Assembly (NCBI GenBank): GCA_902494245.1 | Contig: CABUSR010000049.1 | Location: 1-12,599, forward strand | Direction of reading: 5' to 3' | DNA from: an uncultured Collinsella sp. | GTDB lineage: Bacteria > Actinomycetota > Coriobacteriia > Coriobacteriales > Coriobacteriaceae | DNA length: 12,599 nt | Shown here: positions 5,827 through 12,599 of the stretch, piece after piece | Layout of the letters: the number at the start of each line of letters is the position of its first letter | Numbering within the stretch: position 1 is the first letter of the stretch | Translations under genes and position numbers: made by a program | Notes under the pieces: generated by a model | The model's database searches: none | What the model was told of the DNA's origin: nothing | The model's input: only the letters and a program-made list of their open reading frames with translations

Positions 5827-6573
5827 CTAGGCACACGATTCCAGTGCTCCGCTAAACAGCTTCACCATCTGCACGCGCGTGCCGGCGCCGTCCGTACGAC
5901 GAGCAACCTCCACGTTATCGACGAGCATACGCATAAGCTTGATGCCACGGCCGCGTTCCTCGGATGCGACCGGTTCGCTCGTTTCATCGATAGAATAGCC
6001 GGCACCTCGATCAAGCACCTCAACCACAACGCGATCGCCATAGGCCTGAACCGTCAGGACGCACCCGATACCGCCCGCATGGTCATAGGCATTACCCAGC
6101 GCCTCCCCCGACGCCAATGCGACATCGTAGCGCTCGTCACGGCGCAACGGGAGCGATTCAAGGAGTTCGGCGATGCGATGTCGGTAGTATGGAAGATTCT
6201 CGATACCCTGACGGACCTCGACGCTCTTACTCCAGCGAGGCAGCCCCCCCACCGGAATGGCGGGAATAGACTCCCGTGCCGGCCCCGCGACATGAAGGAT
6301 ATCGACAAGACGAGCAATCTCCAAAAAGCGAACAACTTCACCTGATGCATTGACGAGCGAAAGCAGGCCTTCTCGCCTCATGAGCTCACGAGCGCGCGTA
6401 AGCAGGAATGCCAAGCCCGTCGAATCGATAAAGCTAACAGCCTGACAGTTGATGACGACACGACGCACGCCGCGGCCAATCAAAGCATCCAACCGCCGAC
6501 GCAGCGCAGGCACCGTGGCGATGTCGATATCGCCTGGTGGCGTCAAAACCGCTATGTCATTCCACTCATTCAT
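5827..6573 (-). CDS. STAS-HATPase fusion: anti-anti-sigma and anti-sigma kinase domains in one protein
   Basis: This 248-residue cytoplasmic protein joins two halves of a partner-switching system. Residues 5-100 form a STAS domain like SpoIIAA/RsbV, with FIDSTGL placing the presumed phospho-acceptor at S51. Residues 115-240 form a GHKL/HATPase domain like RsbW: N-box GEALGNAYDHA (E157, N161), G1 DRGAG (D188) and G2 ERGRGIKLM (207-215). The families predict that the kinase domain binds or inhibits a sigma factor and phosphorylates STAS on serine; here that could occur within or between molecules. I prefer ATG 6573 (GGGGA 11 nt upstream) to an in-frame TTG at 6591 without a ribosome site. It lies 81 bp downstream of the phosphatase gene that should dephosphorylate S51. 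No sigma factor is visible, so the target is unknown. Domain calls are secure; the regulatory role is inferred. Confidence 0.88.
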   Translation of the reverse strand: MNEWNDIAVLTPPGDIDIATVPALRRRLDALIGRGVRRVVINCQAVSFIDSTGLAFLLTRARELMRREGLLSLVNASGEVVRFLEIARLVDILHVAGPARESIPAIPVGGLPRWSKSVEVRQGIENLPYYRHRIAELLESLPLRRDERYDVALASGEALGNAYDHAGGIGCVLTVQAYGDRVVVEVLDRGAGYSIDETSEPVASEERGRGIKLMRMLVDNVEVARRTDGAGTRVQMVKLFSGALESCA

Positions 6574-6615
6574 ACGACCATGGTTCCCCAAAAGAGCTTG
6601 TTCGATGCATGCGTT

Positions 6616-6650
6616 TCCGCAACCGTGCGGATTCGACGCGCCCAGCGTCG
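6616..6650. other. Two adjacent hairpins between the phosphatase and STAS-kinase genes
   Basis: TCCGCA/TGCGGA (6616-6621 with 6626-6631) and CGACGC/GCGTCG (6634-6639 with 6645-6650) stand side by side in an 81-bp gap. No T run follows on the minus strand, so they look more like stabilising or processing stems than a terminator. They may set the ratio of the two proteins. Confidence 0.5.
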
Positions 6651-6654
6651 CTGT

Positions 6655-9000
6655 TTAGGACCGGCCCCGTAAAAACTCAAGGGACACCAATGCAATGTCA
6701 TCGTCCAGCGCCGATTCGGTAAATCGGTCAAGCTCGCCCAAGACCTTGCCGCAGATTCCCGATACGCCCTCACCCGAGACAGAGAGCAGAAGGTCACGAA
6801 GGCGCTGCTCGCCAAAGAACGCTCCGGTGCGGTCGCGGGCCTCAATCGTTCCGTCCGTATACATGAAGAGCATGTCGCCAGGAGCGAACGTAAACACGCC
6901 TGTCTCGTACACCATGCTCTCAAAGGCACCGATTACGCCCGATTGGCATCCAAGCAGCTCGACCTCTCCTCCACGGGCCTCGCCGCCACCCAGCGGCATC
7001 GACTCTGGCCTAATGACCATGGTCGGAGGATGGCCCGCCGAACAATACGTTGCGCGTCCGGCTTTAAGGTCAATCTTGGCGATAAAGGCCGTCACGAACG
7101 TCTCGACCCTCGAGAAGCCCATGAGCATGCTGTTAAGGGAGCGTGCCATGCGGGCCGGTCCAGCGCCCTCCCAGGCATATGCCGTCAGGGCCGTCTTGAC
7201 GAGCGCAGACATCGATGCAGCCTCAATGCCTTTGCCAGACACATCGCCCAGAATCATGACGGCGCAGTCGTCGGGAAGACGGATGAGCGTATAGAAATCG
7301 CCGCCGACCAACGCCGAGTTCGTGGCCGACAGGTACACCGAATCGGTTGCGATACCCGGAACATCCCCCAGGGAATTTCTCATGCCAATCTGAAGGGTCT
7401 GAGCAATATGGCGCTCCTCGCGCTTTTGAGATTCGCCTTCGTAGATCAGTTCAAAGTCATGCGCCAAGTGCACCAGGTAGTCATATTCAAGATCATCAAT
7501 CGGCTCTTGGCTGCCATCACGAAGCAGCAGTACGCGCGTCGTCGGGCTCTTCGCAACAGAAGCAGGAACAATCGCGTCGTTACTGTGCTTGCCATCACCC
7601 TCAGAGCGCGGGCGCCCCGCCTCGATGCCGGAGTCGACGTAGAGACCTTGACAAGGCAGACCATGCGCCCTAAGCCAACCTCCCATAGGCATCGATTCGT
7701 CAACGCGAGTTATACGGACGTGTTTAAGGTCCTCGGCACTCGTACCTCCCAAAACAGATGCCTCAAAGCCATCAGGTCCAGCCCCCAGACGTGCCGCTGG
7801 CGCCGTCGTGGAAAAGAAAAGCTTCTCGGGATCGTCCGGCAAAGCAACGCGACTGCCGCCTTCAAAATCTATGACGTAGGAATCCAGACTGGCGTCATAC
7901 TCAACAGGGCAAAAATGGCAGTTAAGCATATTGCAGATCTCGGACGATACCGCCTGGGTAGCCGCGGCAGAATCGTCTAGAAAGGTAAACAACTCATCAC
8001 GCAAGACATTGAGCGAGCGGCCAAGCTCGGCCGTGCGACGGGAGCGAAGGCTCGATGCCATACCGACCAGCTGGATAGACAGGTAATCGCAAATGACCTC
8101 GAGCACATTAACGTCATAGGCGAGCGGTGCCTGAGGGCGTTTCCAGCCAACTTCCAACACGCCAAGGACCTGCGTGCCGTAAAACACGGGAAGACAGATC
8201 TCGCTGCGATACGGGGGCATATCCTGCACGCGCAGCAAGTGCTTGGAACGATTGTCCAGGTCCATAAACATACCGGAGGCGGCCTTATCACCCTTAAGGT
8301 CCTGTTGAATCGACAAGCGACAGGCACGCGACTCACGAAGAACATACGTCGGAATGCCAGCGCCATACGGCAAAAACTCAGGCAGGTAGCTGTCGTACAG
8401 CTCCTTGGAAACACCGCGAAGTTTAAAACCGCCACTCTCAGAAAAATAGATAGCAGCGCCGGAGGCATCGAGCGTTCCAACGAGCTGATTCAAAACGGTA
8501 TCGAGCAAGCTGGGGAGCTCATCGGAGCCCACGGTACTCATAATGACCGAAAGGGTGCCCGAAAGGCGTTTATTCGCCACCCTAAGCTCCGATAGCGCAC
8601 GTTTGAGCTGACGATCGTGGGAATACTGCTCTTCGATGCTGTGAAGCGCCACCAGGACACGCGGTGCACGACGTCCAAAGATACGCGGAGGCGTAACGGA
8701 ACCTGCGCGAACCAAGACGGGAATAAAAGACCCGTCGCTCAGCTTGAGCATCAGCTCGCTCTCGGAGCCATCGGTCTCAAACGGCAGACGATGTTCGGTC
8801 GCGCGCTCAAAGGCAGACGAGTACAGAACGTCTTTGACATCACCGCTGATGACGTCAGCGCGTTCCTCGCACATCAGGTCGAGCAAACGATTATTCACAT
8901 GCAGAATGGTTCCGTCGAGCTCACAGATGATGACAGCATCGCTCGTGATCTCGACCAGTTGGGCAACGTCTGCCCACTCGTTGCGCTCAAGCGTTTCCAT
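6655..9000 (-). CDS. PAS-GAF-PP2C (SpoIIE/RsbU-type) serine phosphatase
   Basis: This 781-residue, apparently soluble sensor phosphatase should remove phosphate from a STAS-domain protein and so release a sigma factor. Residues 10-120 form a PAS domain (ITSDAVIICELDGTILHVNN). Residues 125-150 look like a short coiled linker. Residues 160-315 form a GAF domain ending in VLGVLEVGWKRPQAPL. Residues 325-520 are less clear and may be a diverged second sensor domain. Residues 545-780 are the PP2C-type catalytic domain, with GGD (566-568), GDVSGKG (585-591), YTDG (714-717) and DDDIA (766-770) supplying the metal-binding acidic residues. The start is ATG 9000 with GAGG 7 nt upstream; a GTG at 9012 is the alternative. 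The STAS-kinase fusion follows after 81 bp and is the likely substrate. It begins 26 bp after the tRNA-Leu terminator, leaving almost no room for its own promoter. The ligand is unknown. Confidence 0.9.
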   Translation of the reverse strand: METLERNEWADVAQLVEITSDAVIICELDGTILHVNNRLLDLMCEERADVISGDVKDVLYSSAFERATEHRLPFETDGSESELMLKLSDGSFIPVLVRAGSVTPPRIFGRRAPRVLVALHSIEEQYSHDRQLKRALSELRVANKRLSGTLSVIMSTVGSDELPSLLDTVLNQLVGTLDASGAAIYFSESGGFKLRGVSKELYDSYLPEFLPYGAGIPTYVLRESRACRLSIQQDLKGDKAASGMFMDLDNRSKHLLRVQDMPPYRSEICLPVFYGTQVLGVLEVGWKRPQAPLAYDVNVLEVICDYLSIQLVGMASSLRSRRTAELGRSLNVLRDELFTFLDDSAAATQAVSSEICNMLNCHFCPVEYDASLDSYVIDFEGGSRVALPDDPEKLFFSTTAPAARLGAGPDGFEASVLGGTSAEDLKHVRITRVDESMPMGGWLRAHGLPCQGLYVDSGIEAGRPRSEGDGKHSNDAIVPASVAKSPTTRVLLLRDGSQEPIDDLEYDYLVHLAHDFELIYEGESQKREERHIAQTLQIGMRNSLGDVPGIATDSVYLSATNSALVGGDFYTLIRLPDDCAVMILGDVSGKGIEAASMSALVKTALTAYAWEGAGPARMARSLNSMLMGFSRVETFVTAFIAKIDLKAGRATYCSAGHPPTMVIRPESMPLGGGEARGGEVELLGCQSGVIGAFESMVYETGVFTFAPGDMLFMYTDGTIEARDRTGAFFGEQRLRDLLLSVSGEGVSGICGKVLGELDRFTESALDDDIALVSLEFLRGRS

Positions 9001-9026
9001 CGTGGACCTCACCGTCTATCGGTAAC

Positions 9027-9048
9027 AAAAAAGCCTCCGAAGAGGCTT
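9027..9048 (-). terminator. Intrinsic terminator after tRNA-Leu
   Basis: AAGCCTC (9031-9037) and GAGGCTT (9042-9048) form a 7-bp stem with a stable TTCG tetraloop on the minus strand, followed by a T run. It lies 11 nt after the tRNA and 26 bp before the phosphatase start codon. Confidence 0.9.
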
Positions 9049-9059
9049 CTCAAATGCGA

Positions 9060-9149
9060 TGGTGTCGGAGGCGGGACTTGAACCCGCATGACCAAAAAGC
9101 GGTCACTAGCACCTCAAGCTAGCGCGTCTGCCAATTCCGCCACTCCGAC
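9060..9149 (-). tRNA. tRNA-Leu(GAG)
   Basis: This 90-nt class II tRNA has acceptor GTCGGAG/CTCCGAC, anticodon stem CTAGC/GCTAG with loop TTGAGGT (anticodon GAG, reading CUC/CUU), a long variable arm closed by TGACC/GGTCA, and T arm GCGGG-TTCAAGT-CCCGC. The discriminator is A and CCA is encoded. Confidence 0.97.
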
Positions 9150-9206
9150 ATGCTATGTTGTTGATTCGCGGTTCGTTTTGTTGGACCCGCGCGTTCAACG
9201 AGGAAG

Positions 9207-9255
9207 ATAATAACCTATGATTCGAGAACTGTGCAAGCACTTTTTTCAAAAAAGT
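9207..9255 (-). promoter_or_regulatory. Promoter with UP-like element for tRNA-Leu
   Basis: On the minus strand TTGCAC (9231-9236) and TATTAT (9207-9212) are spaced by 18 bp. Upstream is a perfect dyad, ACTTTTTT-C-AAAAAAGT (9239-9255), whose T run starts 5 bp past the -35, as at the other two tRNA promoters. A leader of about 50 nt precedes the mature tRNA. It may also drive the phosphatase gene by read-through. Confidence 0.75.
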
Positions 9256-9293
9256 TTACGAATTTGTAAATGCGCAGGTAAACTGACCTGTTC

Positions 9294-9418
9294 GGGCCGG
9301 AATGAGGTTGCTTTCCAACGCGTCCTCGGGCATGCGGCATTATTTTGCTCCGCGCTTCGCGCTACAAAATAATGCCGCCCCCTGCGGAATGCGTTGGAAA
9401 GCAACCTCATTCCGGCCC
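9294..9418. repeat. Long palindrome element 1 (bulged hairpin, 125 bp)
   Basis: Perfect 28-bp outer arms (9294-9321 and 9391-9418) and perfect 14-bp inner arms (9334-9347 and 9365-9378) are separated by unpaired 12-nt segments on each side (9322-9333 and 9379-9390). A 17-nt tip (9348-9364) holds a small GCGC/GCGC stem. Read on the minus strand, the 12-nt segments are ATTCCGCAGGGG and ATGCCCGAGGAC, nearly the same as in element 2 at 9599-9725, although the arms are unrelated. No coding content is seen. It is not a plain terminator: no T run follows and the arms are far longer than needed. Confidence 0.85.
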
Positions 9419-9420
9419 TA

Positions 9421-9575
9421 GGAGTATGTACTCCGGACACAGTTCTCAAACATGTTCTGGGGCTGATATATATTTGGTGGCTCGGCTTTGCCGAGCCCTT
9501 ATATGGGGAGGCCGGAGCCAAAGCTCCGGCCTCACTCAATTTCTTATTAAATTAAGTGAGCGATCAGGGAATCGC
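9421..9575. repeat. Tandem hairpin array between the two long palindromes
   Basis: Successive hairpins occupy most of this gene-free stretch: GGAGTA-tg-TACTCC (9421-9434), GGCTCGGC-ttt-GCCGAGCC (9479-9497), an 11-bp stem (9508-9518 with 9523-9533), and a 12-position stem (9531-9542 with 9549-9560) that is complete only on the minus strand through a G.U pair. The last is GCGAT/ATCGC (9560-9575), which begins at the final base of the previous stem. Neighbouring stems share bases, so alternative folds are possible. Some may terminate opp transcription; the rest are unexplained. Confidence 0.7.
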
Positions 9576-9598
9576 ACTCTCCCTGCCGAGTTACCCCA

Positions 9599-9725
9599 GG
9601 GCCCGCCCTGAAGTTATTTTTCAGAACACTCCGCAGGACGCAAGAAACCCCCGCCGCACGAAGTGCACAGCGGGGGTTTCTTGCATGTCCGAGGACGTTC
9701 TGAAAAATAACTTCAGGGCGGGCCC
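9599..9725. repeat. Long palindrome element 2 (bulged hairpin, 127 bp)
   Basis: Perfect 29-bp outer arms (9599-9627 and 9697-9725), unpaired 12-nt segments (9628-9639, ACTCCGCAGGAC, and 9685-9696, ATGTCCGAGGAC), perfect 15-bp inner arms (9640-9654 and 9670-9684), and a 15-nt tip with GCAC-gaa-GTGC. It starts 16 bp after the oppF stop and may end opp transcripts, but its conserved internal segments link it to element 1 in the opposite orientation. Confidence 0.85.
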
Positions 9726-9741
9726 GGACGATAACAACCGA

Positions 9742-10770
9742 CTACAGGTCGATGTGCGATTCCTTGATCGGGAACGGCTCCGCGAAGTGGCAGGCGCAGC
9801 AGTGACCCGGGGCAACTTCCTTAAATTCAGGCAGCTTCTCGGAGCAGACACCCTGCGCGATCGGGCAGCGCGTGTGGAAACGGCAGCCGGTCGGCGGATC
9901 CAGCGGTGACGGCGGATCGCCGGCAAGGATGATGCGCTTACGGTTCTTCTGGATATCAGGATCGGGAACCGGCACGGCAGACAGCAGCGACTGCGTGTAC
10001 GGATGGTGAGGCTCACTGTAGAGCGTCTTCCAGTCCGAAACCTCGACCATCTTACCCAGATACATAACGGCAACACGATCGGAGATGTGCTGCACGACGG
10101 ACAGGTCGTGGGCGATAAACAGGTATGCGGTACCGAACTTGTCCTGCAGTTCCTTGAGCAGGTTCAGAACCTGGGCCTGAATGGACACATCCAGAGCGGA
10201 AACCGGCTCGTCGCAGATAATCAGCTTGGGCTTCAGCGCAAATGCACGGGCAATGCCGACACGCTGACGCTGACCGCCGGAAAACTCATGAGGATAGCGG
10301 TTAATGTGCTCGGGGTTCAGACCGACGACGTCCAGCAACTCGCGGACGCGCTCAATGCGCTCCTCCTTGGTGCCCACACCGTGAATGGTCATGGGCTCGG
10401 AGACGATCTCGCCGATGGTCATACGAGGATTGAGCGAAGCATAAGGATCCTGGAAGATAAACTGCATCTCACGACGCATGTCCTTGATCTCATGTTTGCT
10501 CATCTCGGCAACATCTTTGCCCTGGAAGAACACCTTACCGGCAGTCGGCTTGGTCAGACGCATGATGGTGCGGCCCGTGGTGGACTTACCGCAACCAGAC
10601 TCGCCAACCAGACCAAAGGTCTCACCCGGATAAATCTCAAAAGAGATGTCGTTTACAGCAGAGACGACACGCTTGGAGAAGCGCTTGGCGAACATGCCGG
10701 ACTCAGCGGGAAACTCCTTAGAGAGGTGCTCGACCTTCAGCAACGGAGTACGCTCGTTGGTATCTGCCAT
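9742..10770 (-). CDS. oppF: Peptide ABC transporter ATPase, OppF/DppF type
   Basis: This 342-residue cytoplasmic ATPase energises oligopeptide or dipeptide import as one of two different nucleotide-binding subunits. It has Walker A GESGCGKS (56-63), Q-loop Q107 in FQDPYASLNP, signature FSGGQRQR (163-170), Walker B LIICDEP (183-189) and switch H221. The C-terminal extension carries the Cys-rich peptide-transporter motif (CRFHTRCPIAQGVC, then HCCACH), seen across Opp/Dpp ATPases. ATG 10770 overlaps the oppD stop by 1 nt (TAATG) and GGAGG sits just upstream, so translation is coupled. Opp versus Dpp cannot be separated by sequence reading; the substrate-binding protein lies outside the window. 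It is the last gene of the operon. Confidence 0.93.
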   Translation of the reverse strand: MADTNERTPLLKVEHLSKEFPAESGMFAKRFSKRVVSAVNDISFEIYPGETFGLVGESGCGKSTTGRTIMRLTKPTAGKVFFQGKDVAEMSKHEIKDMRREMQFIFQDPYASLNPRMTIGEIVSEPMTIHGVGTKEERIERVRELLDVVGLNPEHINRYPHEFSGGQRQRVGIARAFALKPKLIICDEPVSALDVSIQAQVLNLLKELQDKFGTAYLFIAHDLSVVQHISDRVAVMYLGKMVEVSDWKTLYSEPHHPYTQSLLSAVPVPDPDIQKNRKRIILAGDPPSPLDPPTGCRFHTRCPIAQGVCSEKLPEFKEVAPGHCCACHFAEPFPIKESHIDL

Positions 10771-11861
10771 TACGCCTCGCCTCCCTTCTTGGAATCCTTG
10801 CGCGTACGGGACGTCTCAGGAGCGTTCTTGAGAAACTCGGGGTCACCGGAGTAGTGGCACGCAGAGTAATGACCAGACTCGGTGACAACGCGCTCGGGGC
10901 GCTGCTTGCGGCACTTATCGGTCGCATAGGGACAACGAGGCGAGAACACGCAGCCCTCGGGCAGGTTCATGAGCGAAGGCGGGTTGCCGTGAATCGGCGT
11001 AAGCGGCTTCTTCTCTTCGATGGCCTGCTCCGGGATGGAGCGGATAAGGCCCCAGGTGTAGGGGTGGCGGCTCTCGTAGAAGATTTCCTCAGCAGTACCG
11101 AACTCGACGGGACGGCCGGCGTACATAACCATGATCTTGTCGGCCATGTCGGCGACGACGCCCAGGTCATGGGTAATCATGATAATGGCGTTGCCGTTCT
11201 TCTCCTGCATCTCCTGCATGAGCTCGATAATCTGAGCCTGAATGGTAACGTCCAGAGCCGTCGTGGGCTCGTCGGCAATCAGGATATCAGGATCGCAGGC
11301 AAGAGCCATAGCGATCATGACGCGCTGACGCATACCGCCAGAGAACTGGTGCGGATACTCATTGACGCGCTTCTCGGGCTCGGGAATACCAACGAGGTCC
11401 AAAAGCTCGGTGGCGCGCTTGAGCGCCTCCTGCTTGGAGTAGCCACGGTGCAGACGAAGACCCTCGCCCACCTGCTTGCCGATCTTATAGACCGGGTTCA
11501 AGGAGGTCATAGGATCCTGGAAGATCATCGCGATGTCGTTACCGCGAATGTGCTGCATCTCTTCCTCGGTCATCTCGAGGATAGAACGACCGCGATAGCG
11601 AACGTCGCCGCCCTCAATCTTTCCCGGAGGCATCGAGATGAGGCCCATGATAGTCATGGCGGTCACGGACTTACCGGAGCCGGACTCACCGACGACACCC
11701 AGGGTCTCGCCGCGATCGAGCGTGTAGGACACACCGTCGACAGCGCGAACGACACCATCCTCGGTATGGAAATACATCTTAAGGTCATCGACCTCGAGCA
11801 GATGCTGGCCCTCGGGAACCGGCTGGTCCTTCAGGTCCACATAGTTCTTGTTCTTCTTCAT
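10770..11861 (-). CDS. oppD: Peptide ABC transporter ATPase, OppD/DppD type
   Basis: This 363-residue partner ATPase of oppF has Walker A GESGSGKS (58-65), Q-loop Q115 in FQDPMTSLNP, signature FSGGMRQR (173-180), Walker B ILIADEP (193-199) and switch H231. The C-terminal region has four cysteines (C304, C310, C317, C335) typical of this subfamily. The tail after about residue 345 (SRTRKDSKKGGEA) is basic and low in complexity. Start ATG 11861 follows the oppC stop by only 2 bp, with AAGGA 9 nt upstream, which indicates a tight operon. Together the two ATPases drive an OppB/OppC channel, of which only OppC is in view. Confidence 0.93.
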   Translation of the reverse strand: MKKNKNYVDLKDQPVPEGQHLLEVDDLKMYFHTEDGVVRAVDGVSYTLDRGETLGVVGESGSGKSVTAMTIMGLISMPPGKIEGGDVRYRGRSILEMTEEEMQHIRGNDIAMIFQDPMTSLNPVYKIGKQVGEGLRLHRGYSKQEALKRATELLDLVGIPEPEKRVNEYPHQFSGGMRQRVMIAMALACDPDILIADEPTTALDVTIQAQIIELMQEMQEKNGNAIIMITHDLGVVADMADKIMVMYAGRPVEFGTAEEIFYESRHPYTWGLIRSIPEQAIEEKKPLTPIHGNPPSLMNLPEGCVFSPRCPYATDKCRKQRPERVVTESGHYSACHYSGDPEFLKNAPETSRTRKDSKKGGEA

Positions 11862-11863
11862 CC

Positions 11864-12599
11864 TTATGCGTCCTTCATCTTGACGTCGAGGGCGTCGCGC
11901 AGACCGTCACCCAGCAGGGTGAAGGCGAGCACCGTCGAGAGAATTGCCAGACCGGGCATGATCATCATCCAGGGAGCGGTCAGAAGATACTGCTGACCGT
12001 CCTGAATCATGGAGCCCCACGAAGGCGTAGGCGGAATAACGCCCATGCCGAGGAAGGACAGAGCGGACTCGGTCAGAATGGCGCCACCAATGTTCATGGT
12101 TGCGTAGACCACGATAGAGGCGACGGAGTTCGGGAAGATGTGACGCACGACGATACGAGCATCGGATGCACCCATCGCGCGCGCAGCGTCAACATAGTCG
12201 TTTTCCTTGACCGTCAAGATTGCAGAGCGGAAGACGCGCGCAATCGAAGGCCAGCCGAGAATACCGATGGCGATAAAGACGTTCTGAAGACCACGGCCGA
12301 TAACGGCGATCATGGCGACAACGAACAGCACGTACGGGAACGCCAGGAAGATGTCCGCACAGCGCATGATGATCGTATCCCAGATGCCGCCGTAGAAACC
12401 CGCCAGAGCACCCATGACCAGACCGATCAGCGTGGAGATCGCGGTGGCCATAATGCCGACGGACAGCGAAACACGTGCACCGTAGATAACGCGGACAAGA
12501 ATGTCGCGACCAAGGGCGTCGGTGCCAAACGGGTGCTCGGCACACGGAGCCAGCAGCGACGTCTGAGCCATGGTGGTTGAGTTTGATTTAGGGGGAGAA
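11864..12599 (-). CDS. oppC: Peptide ABC transporter permease, OppC/DppC type (N-terminus cut off)
   Basis: This inner-membrane permease forms half of the peptide channel. The visible part spans about 245 residues, against about 290-310 for the family. It has HPFGTDALGRDILVRV before the first visible membrane segment (VSLSVGIMATAISTLIGLVMG), then segments near LAFPYVLFVVAMIAVIG, VFIAIGILGW, SIVVYATMNIGGAIL and MIMPGLAILSTVLAFTLLG. The EAA loop that docks the ATPases is AARAMGASDARIVVRHIFPN. An ATG at 12571 looks like a start, but it has no ribosome site. The frame stays open to the window edge and would omit the family's first membrane helix, so I treat the gene as continuing past 12599. The stop is 2 bp before oppD. 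Confidence 0.9.
   Translation of the reverse strand, partial: SPPKSNSTTMAQTSLLAPCAEHPFGTDALGRDILVRVIYGARVSLSVGIMATAISTLIGLVMGALAGFYGGIWDTIIMRCADIFLAFPYVLFVVAMIAVIGRGLQNVFIAIGILGWPSIARVFRSAILTVKENDYVDAARAMGASDARIVVRHIFPNSVASIVVYATMNIGGAILTESALSFLGMGVIPPTPSWGSMIQDGQQYLLTAPWMMIMPGLAILSTVLAFTLLGDGLRDALDVKMKDA

Noticed and set aside
9246..9611. Small frames of 88-97 codons across the palindromes
   Set aside because: They read through both arms of perfect inverted repeats, which no protein constraint would explain.
9294..9725. CRISPR array or integron attC sites
   Set aside because: There are no regularly spaced direct repeats with unique spacers, and no attC core sites or integrase gene; the arms differ between the two elements.

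Overview
The window looks like a chromosomal piece of a high-GC Gram-positive gut anaerobe, most likely a Coriobacteriia member close to Collinsella. The grounds are a class III (oxygen-sensitive) ribonucleotide reductase, an actinobacterial-type GH13 alpha-glucosidase, tRNA genes that encode their own CCA ends, and the overall protein flavour. This placement is an inference from reading; no search was run. Every supported protein and tRNA gene lies on the minus strand, so transcription runs from high to low coordinates.

Layout from high to low coordinate: (1) 12599-9742, the end of a peptide ABC transporter operon: oppC (N-terminus cut by the window edge), oppD and oppF, spaced by 2 bp and then overlapping by 1 bp. 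(2) 9725-9294, a non-coding island made almost entirely of hairpins. It is bounded by two long palindromes of about 125 bp whose arms differ in sequence but whose internal-loop motifs are conserved and oppositely oriented. (3) 9255-9027, a promoter, tRNA-Leu(GAG) and its terminator. (4) 9000-5827, a two-gene partner-switching module: a PAS-GAF-PP2C phosphatase (RsbU/RsbP-like), then a single protein carrying both a STAS (anti-anti-sigma) domain and an RsbW-like kinase domain. (5) 5779-5198, a promoter followed by tRNA-Gly, tRNA-Cys, tRNA-Gly and a deleted tRNA-Gly relic, each followed by its own terminator-like hairpin. (6) 5186-4897, a hairpin element and a 25-bp repeat ahead of a lone alpha-glucosidase (4896-3163). 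(7) 3090-2831, a promoter, tRNA-Gly, tRNA-Val and a terminator. (8) 2731-2584, a folded or short-ORF segment of unknown role. (9) 2537-42, paired NrdR boxes over a promoter, a leader of about 220 nt, and nrdD.

How the parts work together: nrdD makes dNTPs without oxygen and is probably repressed by NrdR. The transporter imports peptides and the alpha-glucosidase cleaves short alpha-glucosides. The phosphatase/STAS-kinase pair should relay a sensed signal to an unseen sigma factor. The three tRNA transcription units share a phased T-tract/A-tract element upstream of their -35 boxes, which suggests common strong promoters.

The most unusual content is non-coding: the paired palindromes at 9294-9725, the tRNA-terminator repeat units with a minihelix-like tRNA-Gly relic at 5233-5256, and the folded segments at 5083-5186 and 2584-2653.
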